A stretch of 5,399 nt of DNA, from NCBI GenBank assembly GCA_029879605.1, contig JAOUQA010000172.1:1-5399 (forward strand), given 5' to 3'. A model generated the notes under the pieces. That model ran no database searches. It was not told the origin of the DNA and saw nothing but the letters and a program-made list of their open reading frames with translations. Shown here in pieces: positions 1 through 5,328 of the stretch; the stretch's first letter is position 1; every line of letters begins with the position of its first letter. The translations under genes were made by a program, and so were the position numbers. The DNA is from Gammaproteobacteria bacterium. Its GTDB lineage: Bacteria; Pseudomonadota; Gammaproteobacteria; SZUA-229.

Positions 1-1660
1 ATTTATATTCATTGACCAGAAGGCTTCCAAATGAGTGCTCGGCTAAGGAAGGATTATCTTTTAACAGGCTTAACTGCCAGGCTACAAACAAACCTGACAG
101 GGCAACAATCAATGCACCGAGATAATGCCCATTGAAGATAAACAACTGGCTATCAACCGGGTAATCTATAGCCTGCAGAAAAGCAATACCACCGGCAAAC
201 TGTAAAAGATAACCTAGTAAACGTGGCAGCACACGCAACTGTCGACGACCAATCCAGACTGCAGCAGCACCTTCAAGCGCCCAGCTACCCGCCGTCCAGC
301 GTGCGTCCAGCGCAAAAGGGATAGCCATTGTTGCAAAGATAACGCCCAGGGCAAGAAATGCTTCACAGATTAGCCGTGACCTGTCACTCAGTCGATGCCA
401 TAACAGTGTTGCCAGGCCAATATACACTACGGCCAGTGTCAGGCTGCTCCAGGCCAGCGCATACTCAATATCATGCACCATGGCTGCCTGTAGCCCAAAT
501 CCAGCCAGTGGTACACCGAATACCAGGGTACTATCGACGTAACCTTTCAGCTCCACTGGCTGACGTATGGAAAATAAAACAGCAATGGCAAGATAGATGA
601 TAAAAAAGCCTGCCAGGAAAGGTTCAGTACTGGCAAAATGATCCGGTGAATAATATTTCACACCCCAGGCAGTACCTACGACAAACGTAAAGACAAAGCC
701 GATAACATTCAACATGCGCCACGAACGGAACCAGGCAATACCAAAAACGGCCAGATTCAAGATCATATAATAACTAAATAGCGCGACATAATTACCACTA
801 CCTGTCGAAGTCAGGATGGGCGCAAGAAAACCGCCGGTAATACCTAGCACAGCCAGGGCACGGGAATTTTGCAACACTGCCAGTGCAGCACTGAAGATTG
901 CAAAAACAAATAGAATTGAAAAAGCCAGGGATGCCGGGATCAAACTGTATAATCGTAATGCAGAAAAGACGGTCAGGTACAAAATACCCAGCGCACCGCC
1001 CTGCAACACGAGAGCATAAGCCGTTTTTTTCTCCCTCAGTCGCCAGCCAATGATCAGTAATATAATGCCAAATAGCCCAACGGATGCCAGGCGTAACTCA
1101 ACTGGGAATACATTTCGTTCAGCCGCATACTTAATCAGAAATGCAACGCCAAAAAATAGTACTAGCACACCAACTTTAACCAGTACATTGCCCGTGGTAA
1201 AAAAATTCTTTAGCCATAGAATGGCCTTATCAAGCGGTAAAGGCGATTCTGGTGTCTTATCTAAAGCTGGAATTTTCTGCTGAGATTTTACATCGTCCGT
1301 AACTGTAGATTTTTCTTTCCTGTATACATGTGTTGATGATACTGACGGAGGTTCATTGCCTGCTGGTATATCCTGGTTATCTTTCTTACTGTTTAGCTGG
1401 AGGGCATTCTCCATGTACTGTGTCGATTGATGAATAACCGGGGCGACATCTAATTCTACATCTTTTGTATCTCGATCAGTATCTATAGCATCAACTCGCT
1501 GCTTAAGTCGATTCAGTTCATTGCTGAGATTCTGAATAGTTTTATTCGCATTCAACCATAGACCTATAGCAAATCCAGCAGCCGCCCCATAGAACCAGCC
1601 ACCATAACGATGAAATGCCAGGCCTATAATTAATCCGGTCAGAGCGAGTAAAATATGAAT
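1..1660 (-). CDS. DUF2339 family polytopic inner-membrane protein, C-terminus beyond the window
   Basis: An uninterrupted minus-strand frame of about 553 codons runs off the left edge. Residues 3-36 form a glycine-rich hydrophobic stretch (HILLALTGLIIGLAFHRYGG), 37-60 a short coiled-coil-like segment (NLSNELNRLKQRVDAID), and about 60-150 a polar linker. From about 158 onward there are many membrane helices. Family signatures seen are GNVLVKVGVLVLFFGVAFLI, LQGGALGILYLTVF, ITGGFLAPILTSTG and, near 449-472, ALDARWTAGSWALEGAAA. This N-terminal coil plus multi-helix layout is typical of DUF2339 (PF10101). The function is unknown. Family members are usually longer, so a few hundred residues are probably missing. 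No ATG/GTG/TTG exists at the N-terminus: an in-frame TAA lies at 1675-1673, and the first ATG (1414-1412) would remove the first hydrophobic segment. The start is placed at ATT 1660-1658 because AGGGG sits 6 nt upstream. The gene lies 153 bp after the TPR gene on the same strand, and its DNA is more GC-rich than that of its neighbours. The family call is firm; the start is not. Confidence 0.9.
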   Translation of the reverse strand, partial: MHILLALTGLIIGLAFHRYGGWFYGAAAGFAIGLWLNANKTIQNLSNELNRLKQRVDAIDTDRDTKDVELDVAPVIHQSTQYMENALQLNSKKDNQDIPAGNEPPSVSSTHVYRKEKSTVTDDVKSQQKIPALDKTPESPLPLDKAILWLKNFFTTGNVLVKVGVLVLFFGVAFLIKYAAERNVFPVELRLASVGLFGIILLIIGWRLREKKTAYALVLQGGALGILYLTVFSALRLYSLIPASLAFSILFVFAIFSAALAVLQNSRALAVLGITGGFLAPILTSTGSGNYVALFSYYMILNLAVFGIAWFRSWRMLNVIGFVFTFVVGTAWGVKYYSPDHFASTEPFLAGFFIIYLAIAVLFSIRQPVELKGYVDSTLVFGVPLAGFGLQAAMVHDIEYALAWSSLTLAVVYIGLATLLWHRLSDRSRLICEAFLALGVIFATMAIPFALDARWTAGSWALEGAAAVWIGRRQLRVLPRLLGYLLQFAGGIAFLQAIDYPVDSQLFIFNGHYLGALIVALSGLFVAWQLSLLKDNPSLAEHSFGSLLVNEYK

Positions 1661-1813
1661 AACAATCCCCTGTTAATATTTTAATTTAAGTCGAAATTCT
1701 TTAACCCCTGCTATCGACCAACCATACTATTATTTAATTGCATCTAATATTAGACCAAAATCGGGATTTAAGTGAAAATCAAGTCTGGATAAATAGAAAG
1801 AAAATCACATCAA
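1661..1813. other. AT-rich intergenic gap between the TPR and DUF2339 genes
   Basis: The gap is 153 bp between two minus-strand genes. It holds the ribosome binding site described separately, a 10-bp palindrome CTAATATTAG at 1744-1753, and no stem followed by a T-run that would mark a terminator for the TPR gene. No convincing -35/-10 pair was found. Co-transcription of the two genes or a separate weak promoter are both possible. Confidence 0.4.
1667..1672 (-). promoter_or_regulatory. Ribosome binding site that decides a non-ATG start
   Basis: On the minus strand the sequence reads CAGGGG followed by ATTGTT and then ATT. The AGGGG core is complementary to the 16S 3' end. Its 6-nt spacing points to ATT at 1660-1658 as the initiator of the DUF2339 protein. 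ATT at 1666 is too close, and no standard start codon in this frame is within range. AUU initiation is known from E. coli infC and pcnB. An indel in the assembly is the main alternative, because a TTG at 1665-1663 lies in a different frame. Confidence 0.45.
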
Positions 1814-3280
1814 TTATTTAAGCTGATCTCGGCAGAAATTTTCAATTGATGCACCATTTGCCTTTTTAAGACAGGAGTTAAAATAACTGTCAGCTTTTTT
1901 CCTGTCACCACGATCACGGTATACCATGCCATACATATAATCGATATTGGCAGAATTTTTCATTTCACCTGATACACTGGATAAATAGTTTAATGCTTGA
2001 TCATACTGCCCTAACATATATGTTGATCGCGATAAATTATAATAAACCTGGTCTATATCAATCTGGGTTTTATTATCTGATTGTTTTATTCTCTTCAATG
2101 TTTCCTCCAGTGCAGATTTCTGTAAATCATAATGCTTACCTGCATCATAAGCATAGGCCCTGGAATAACTTACTGAGGGATCCTGCAACTGGGTTTTGTT
2201 AACATAGTGTAACAATGGAATTGCATATTTAGGCACACCCGACTCAATCATCTGAATTGCCAGTTGATGCCAGTCTGAGATAGTAATATCAGAATTATTC
2301 GCTGCCTGCTGAATGACTCGTGCATTTTTTGCCCATTGCTCGTCATCAGGATGCCTGGCATGAATTGAGAAATATTTAGCCCAGTAATCATTCCCGGCAC
2401 CTGGTCTTAGATGCATATTGTTAATCGCCAGGTCAAAATAGATTTCAGCCTTATCCGGCTCGAAATCGGCTCTTTTTAATAAGAATTTTTCGGCCTTTTC
2501 AAATTCACCTAGCAACATCGCTGTTTCTGACAAATTACCCAGGACAATTACATCACTCCTGTCATTTTTGTAGGCATGCTCAAAATAAGCCATGGCTTTT
2601 CGAGTAAAGCCCTGTTTAATATATGACACTCCAAGACTTGATAACAGGGGAACCGACTCAGGAAATATCTTTAACAAAGCCTGATATACTTCAGCCGCAA
2701 AATCATAATTATCTGACTGCATAAGCTCAGTGCCATAATCAATCAAATAATTAACAGCCTCCTGCTCATTATTTTTAAACAGGCTTGCTGTTTGTGCCAA
2801 CTGATTTAGAAATTCATCGTGATTACCACTATAGAAATGAATTTTTGTTAAACAGTAATACAAATTCTTTTCTTCTGGCCAGCGCCTGACCAGGTCATGA
2901 ATGAACTTATTTGTATTATCCAGATAATCAGGATTAACCGCAGTGCGACTTGCAGTTGCCTTTTTTAACATATCCATTGTAATTTCCCTGGAACCAGATT
3001 CACCTGTCTGAAATCCAAGTTGTGACATATCAAAATTAACAACCGAGGTTAGGGTTGCATTTATATAGACACGAGCCAGGTACAATGCAGCTATTTTATT
3101 ATTAATATTCTTTTCATAAGCCTGTTTAGCAAGTTTTACCGCCTCATCCATTTTGTCCTGTTCAACCAGTTTATGAATATCTTCAGGAAGATCCGAGGTA
3201 TTACACTCAGCCCCATAAGCCTGGTAACAAATCAGCAATAAAGTTAGAAATTGTAATATGGATTTTAGAAAATAACTCAT
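1814..3280 (-). CDS. Exported tetratricopeptide (TPR) repeat protein
   Basis: About 488 residues. An N-terminal signal peptide (MSYFLKSILQFLTLLLICYQ) ends near AYGA-EC, a plausible signal peptidase I site. LLIC is not a good lipobox, so a lipoprotein is unlikely. The rest is helical repeats with TPR spacing and small/aromatic positions. Numbered from the upstream Met at 3286, these are about 31-75 (DEAVKLAKQAY), 180-212 (AAEVYQALLKIFPES), 213-246 (GVSYIKQGFTRKAMAYFEHA), 247-290 (GEFEKAEKFLLKRADFEP), 412-445 (YMLGQYDQALNYL) and 446-480 (GMVYRDRGDRKKADSYF). TPR arrays are protein-interaction scaffolds, so this is probably a periplasmic or envelope assembly factor. No enzymatic domain is visible. 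An in-frame ATG at 3286 exists, but the only Shine-Dalgarno-like AGG (3290-3288) is 1 nt from it and 7 nt from ATG 3280, so 3280 is preferred. The gene is divergent from the DsrE/sigma block and upstream of the DUF2339 gene. The partner and precise role are not recognisable. Confidence 0.88.
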   Translation of the reverse strand: MSYFLKSILQFLTLLLICYQAYGAECNTSDLPEDIHKLVEQDKMDEAVKLAKQAYEKNINNKIAALYLARVYINATLTSVVNFDMSQLGFQTGESGSREITMDMLKKATASRTAVNPDYLDNTNKFIHDLVRRWPEEKNLYYCLTKIHFYSGNHDEFLNQLAQTASLFKNNEQEAVNYLIDYGTELMQSDNYDFAAEVYQALLKIFPESVPLLSSLGVSYIKQGFTRKAMAYFEHAYKNDRSDVIVLGNLSETAMLLGEFEKAEKFLLKRADFEPDKAEIYFDLAINNMHLRPGAGNDYWAKYFSIHARHPDDEQWAKNARVIQQAANNSDITISDWHQLAIQMIESGVPKYAIPLLHYVNKTQLQDPSVSYSRAYAYDAGKHYDLQKSALEETLKRIKQSDNKTQIDIDQVYYNLSRSTYMLGQYDQALNYLSSVSGEMKNSANIDYMYGMVYRDRGDRKKADSYFNSCLKKANGASIENFCRDQLK

Positions 3281-3304
3281 ATACATACCTACATCCAGGA
3301 ATAG

Positions 3305-3316
3305 ATCAATATTGAT
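3305..3316. repeat. 12-bp perfect palindrome ATCAATATTGAT
   Basis: ATCAATATTGAT equals its own reverse complement and lies about 25 bp upstream of the TPR gene start, in its probable leader. The half-site ATCAATA recurs at 3356-3362, 51 bp away. This could be an operator for a dimeric repressor. AT-rich palindromes of this size also arise by chance in such DNA. Confidence 0.3.
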
Positions 3317-3370
3317 ACACCCTGTAATTTTAGTAGAAATTAGACAAACCCTGATATCAATACAGTATTT

Positions 3371-3413
3371 TTTTCGGCCATATAAAAATATCCGTTGATA
3401 AAATAGCCGAAAA
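3371..3413. repeat. Inverted repeat TTTTCGGC / GCCGAAAA
   Basis: Arms of 8 bp at 3371-3378 and 3406-3413 are perfect complements, separated by 27 nt of AT-rich sequence. The GC-containing arms stand out in AT-rich intergenic DNA. The spacing suits paired protein-binding half-sites better than a terminator hairpin. The repeat lies between the divergent genes and could serve the TPR promoter. Function is inferred only. Confidence 0.3.
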
Positions 3414-3465
3414 TCAGTTCAGCCAGAGATTCCTGATACCTGAATTCATATTTTTTCTAGCAAAC

Positions 3466-3492
3466 GGGACCTAAACATCAACTGCTGCGTCA
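3466..3492 (+). promoter_or_regulatory. Candidate ECF sigma promoter upstream of the DsrE gene
   Basis: GGGACC at 3466-3471 is followed after 16 nt by CGTCA at 3488-3492. This resembles the general ECF pattern of a GGAAC-like -35 with a CGTC-type -10 at 16-17 nt. Transcription would begin near 3500, leaving a leader of about 40 nt before the start codon at 3542. An ECF sigma factor is encoded 0.5 kb downstream, which makes autoregulation of this cluster plausible. The -35 deviates by one base from GGAAC, and no second copy was found in the window, so this is a suggestion. It does not match the Streptomyces SigR spacing (GGAAT-N18-GTT). Confidence 0.38.
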
Positions 3493-3541
3493 TTACCCTT
3501 AACAGAGATGCTTTTTTCAACCCCGAAATAAGGATAATGCT

Positions 3542-3910
3542 ATGAGTGAATCAAAAAAACTGGTTGTTGTGGTTACAAGTGGATTTAACGAGGAACGATC
3601 TTCAGTTGCATGGAGTGTAGCAAATGGAGGAATTGCTTCAGGCTATGAAGTAACCATGTTCCTGGTCAGCTCAGGTGTAGACTGGGTACGCAAAGGCGGA
3701 GCCCAGGTGGCCCAGTTAAACCCACTTGATCCACCTGTAAAGGACATGATACAAAATGTAATTGAAAGTGGCGGTACAATTATGGTCTGCCCACCCTGTG
3801 CAAAAGTCCGAGGCTATGAAGCTGATGATTTTATTGATGGTGTTGAACTAGCCGGGTCAACTTCCATGCTTGGAGTTGTAAGTGAAGGTGCAAAAACACT
3901 TAGCTTCTAG
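3542..3910 (+). CDS. Cytoplasmic DsrE-family protein with a CPPC motif
   Basis: 122 residues, a full-length single DsrE/DsrF-like domain (PF02635 type). The Rossmann-like pattern is visible: strand LVVVVTSG (7-14), helix with SSVAWSVANGG (20-30), strand EVTMFLVSSGVDWV (36-49), helix about 64-76, strand TIMVCPPC (79-86) followed by AKVRGY (87-92), then the C-terminal helix and strand (SMLGVVSEGAKTLSF). The family handles sulfane sulfur or acts in thiol transfer; DsrE and TusD carry a catalytic cysteine in a comparable loop. Here C83 and C86 form a CXXC pair that could act as a persulfide carrier or a disulfide switch. There is no signal peptide, so it is cytoplasmic. The start is supported by AAGGA 7 nt upstream. 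The gene lies 93 bp before the sigma gene, behind a candidate ECF promoter and followed by a stem-loop. No other dsr or tus genes are nearby, so a role in sulfur oxidation proper is not shown. Confidence 0.92.
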   Translation: MSESKKLVVVVTSGFNEERSSVAWSVANGGIASGYEVTMFLVSSGVDWVRKGGAQVAQLNPLDPPVKDMIQNVIESGGTIMVCPPCAKVRGYEADDFIDGVELAGSTSMLGVVSEGAKTLSF

Positions 3911-3921
3911 ACCTGGAATAT

Positions 3922-3954
3922 TGCCAGATCTCATTTTACATAAGAGATCTGGCA
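3922..3954 (+). terminator. Perfect 11-bp stem-loop after the DsrE gene, without a clear U-tract
   Basis: TGCCAGATCTC (3922-3932) and GAGATCTGGCA (3944-3954) are exact inverted complements around an 11-nt AT-rich loop, beginning 12 bp after the DsrE stop codon. The right arm is followed by TTAATC rather than a run of T. It may be a weak or partial terminator, or a 3' stabilising or processing hairpin that sets different levels of DsrE and sigma factor. It contains a BglII site at the foot of each arm. Rho-independent termination is possible but not certain. Confidence 0.5.
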
Positions 3955-4003
3955 TTAATCACGCATAATCAGCATAAACTGTAATATCACTAAGGATCGG
4001 GAA

Positions 4004-4615
4004 ATGTCCGAAGATTTAAAACCATGGTTCAGCCAGCAAATCGAATCTAACATGGACTCGCTTTATTTTCTGGCCTTACGACTCACTGGTTGTAAAACCC
4101 GTGCCGAAGACCTGGTAGCAGAAACTGTTGGCAAAGCCTGGTCAAATATTAATAAACTTCAGGATCATTCACGTTTTCGCCCCTGGATTTTCCGCATATT
4201 AAATAACTACTTTATCAGCGATTATCGAAAACAGTCTATCAGGCCACCAGAAACCAGTTACGATGAAATATCAACAGATAATACCAACCAGGATGAAATC
4301 TCATGCTTACTAATCCAGCAATCAAACGAATTTCTCCATTGGTGGGCAAACCCTGAAAAAGAATTCGGCAACCAGATACTTGCTGAAGATATCATGACCG
4401 CGATTGAAAGCCTGCCTGAAGTATTTCGTATTACTGTATTACTGGTAAATGTCGAAGGTTTTTCATATGACGAAGCGGCTTTAATACTCGATGTACCTCC
4501 AGGCACTATACGCTCACGTATGAAGCGTGGACGAACATTGTTACAAAAATCATTATGGCAACATGCAAAAGACGCTGGCATCATTAACTCAGAAGAAACA
4601 GGAGTAATAAGCTGA
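4004..4615 (+). CDS. ECF-type RNA polymerase sigma factor, SigR-like
   Basis: 203 residues, with the two-domain ECF layout. Region 2 spans about 12-78, with LALRLTGCKTRAEDLVAETV (region 2.1-2.2, core polymerase binding) and FRPWIFRILNNYFISDYRK (regions 2.3-2.4, -10 recognition). A linker of about 50 residues contains FLHWWANPEKEF. Region 4 spans about 128-184, with AIESLPEVFRITVLLVNVEG and the helix-turn-helix SYDEAALILDVPPGTIRSRM contacting the -35. The VEGFSYDEAA block and the C-terminal LWQHAKDAGII recall Streptomyces SigR, the disulfide-stress sigma factor. The start has AAGGA 7 nt upstream. The last codon overlaps the next gene's ATG by one base (TGATG), the usual sigma/anti-sigma coupling. 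No convincing own promoter was found in the 93 bp upstream, so read-through from the DsrE gene is possible. The sigma family is certain; the redox subgroup is inferred from resemblance and from the partner gene. Confidence 0.95.
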   Translation: MSEDLKPWFSQQIESNMDSLYFLALRLTGCKTRAEDLVAETVGKAWSNINKLQDHSRFRPWIFRILNNYFISDYRKQSIRPPETSYDEISTDNTNQDEISCLLIQQSNEFLHWWANPEKEFGNQILAEDIMTAIESLPEVFRITVLLVNVEGFSYDEAALILDVPPGTIRSRMKRGRTLLQKSLWQHAKDAGIINSEETGVIS

Positions 4616-4875
4616 TGAAAAATACAACAGACCACCAGAATGTTGATGAAATCGACTGCCTTGAGGCTATTGACAACCTGTATGCTTATCTTGATGGAGA
4701 ATTAAATGATGAGATTATACTGGCTAAATTTAAAAACCACCTGTCACACTGTGATAGCTGTTATACACGATCAGAACTCGAAGGCGCAATTAGTGAAAAA
4801 ATAAAAAATACAAAAAAAGAAACAACACCTGAATCATTACAAGATCGTTTACGCAACCTGATGGAAAAACTTTAA
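4615..4875 (+). CDS. Soluble zinc-binding anti-sigma factor (ZAS / RsrA-like)
   Basis: 86 residues, with no membrane helix, so it acts in the cytoplasm on the adjacent sigma factor. It has the zf-HC2/ZAS motif H42-X3-C46-X2-C49 (NHLSHCDSC) with an upstream cysteine C15, 27 residues before the histidine. The stretch DCLEAIDNLYAYLDGEL and the following LEGAISEKIK line up well with Streptomyces RsrA, which binds SigR and releases it when its zinc-site cysteines form a disulfide. C15, C46 and C49 are the only cysteines, so any redox trigger must use them. RsrA has extra cysteines near its N-terminus and after the zinc site that are absent here. AGGAG lies 10 nt before the ATG, inside the end of the sigma gene, and translation is probably coupled by the TGATG overlap. 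The next gene begins immediately after its stop codon (TAAATG). A sensor of another signal that uses the zinc site cannot be excluded. Confidence 0.92.
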   Translation: MKNTTDHQNVDEIDCLEAIDNLYAYLDGELNDEIILAKFKNHLSHCDSCYTRSELEGAISEKIKNTKKETTPESLQDRLRNLMEKL

Positions 4876-5328
4876 ATGAAAAGTTATACAGAAAAATATA
4901 GTGTTATATTATTTATAACCAGTATTTTTTTAACCATGGCAACACATGGCAATGACAAAACATACTCTCCAGCAAGAGTTGTTTTTAATGTCAGCAGCGC
5001 AAATATTAAACTATTAAACCACACGTTAGATCGCGCAAGCCTGTTACAAAATATTTATAACAACGACCCAATTTCAACATCTATTGTAATAGTTATACAT
5101 GGAAATGCCATTCCATCATTTACACATATTAAACAACAAAATCATCAATTAATAAATCGCGCAAAGGACCTATCCATGTCAGATATAATTGAATTCAGAT
5201 TATGCGCAGCATCCGCAAGAATGCATGGATTACACAAAAGTGATTTCTCAGGATTTATCAACATAATACCCATGGCAGATGCAGAGATTATTGAATTACA
5301 GAACTCAGGCTACGCTTATATAAACTAA
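4876..5328 (+). CDS. Exported DsrE-like family protein in the sigma/anti-sigma operon
   Basis: 150 residues. A basic N-terminus and the hydrophobic stretch YSVILFITSIFLTMA (8-22) look like a Sec signal peptide with cleavage near ATHG-ND, so the mature protein of about 125 residues is likely periplasmic. The mature part has the DsrE-like fold pattern: strand RVVFNVSS (34-41), helix TLDRASLLQNIYN (50-62), strand SIVIVIHGNAIPSF (69-82) with H75-G76, helix about 86-100, strand IIEFRLCAASARMHG (104-118) and the ending IIPMADAEIIELQNSGYAYI. This matches the uncharacterised DsrE/DsrF-like group (COG1416 type). C110 sits where the family's reactive cysteine lies and is the only cysteine, which fits a persulfide carrier or thiol sensor rather than an internal disulfide enzyme. 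The ATG directly follows the anti-sigma stop, with only a weak ribosome binding site (GGAAA), so expression depends on translational coupling. The coding DNA is very AT-rich. It could be an effector of the stress response or part of signalling across the membrane; neither is shown. Confidence 0.88.
   Translation: MKSYTEKYSVILFITSIFLTMATHGNDKTYSPARVVFNVSSANIKLLNHTLDRASLLQNIYNNDPISTSIVIVIHGNAIPSFTHIKQQNHQLINRAKDLSMSDIIEFRLCAASARMHGLHKSDFSGFINIIPMADAEIIELQNSGYAYIN

Larger units (their letters stand above)
3287..3541. other. Divergent intergenic region between the TPR gene and the DsrE gene
   Basis: This 255 bp region must hold the promoters for both directions. It contains a 12-bp palindrome near the TPR start, an 8-bp inverted repeat around 3371-3413, and a candidate ECF promoter at 3466-3492, each listed separately. 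Toward the TPR gene a weak sigma-70-like pair (TTTTCG, 17 nt, TATTTT on the minus strand, overlapping the inverted repeat) can be drawn but is not convincing. No small ORF with a ribosome binding site was noted. Confidence 0.5.

Noticed and set aside
358..1283. Three short plus-strand ORFs at 358-600, 816-1019 and 1050-1283
   Set aside because: They lie wholly inside the DUF2339 coding frame on the other strand, have no ribosome binding sites or recognisable domains, and show low-complexity antisense-like composition.
1745..1800. Terminator after the TPR gene built from the AAATC/GATTT repeats
   Set aside because: The repeats give only a 2-nt loop or direct repeats, with no stable GC stem and no T-run.
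1993..2202. Plus-strand ORF of 69 codons
   Set aside because: It is antisense within the TPR gene, whose repeat pattern is continuous across it.
3181..3280. Lipoprotein signal in the TPR protein (LLIC)
   Set aside because: The residue before the cysteine is Ile rather than Gly, Ala or Ser, and a signal peptidase I site follows a few residues later.
3914..3945. SigR-type promoter starting at GGAAT 3914-3918 ahead of the sigma gene
   Set aside because: The position 18 nt downstream does not read GTT, and the site falls within the stem-loop.
4258..4635. Minus-strand ORF of 125 codons
   Set aside because: It is antisense to the sigma factor's linker and region 4, which are clearly coding. It has no family resemblance of its own.
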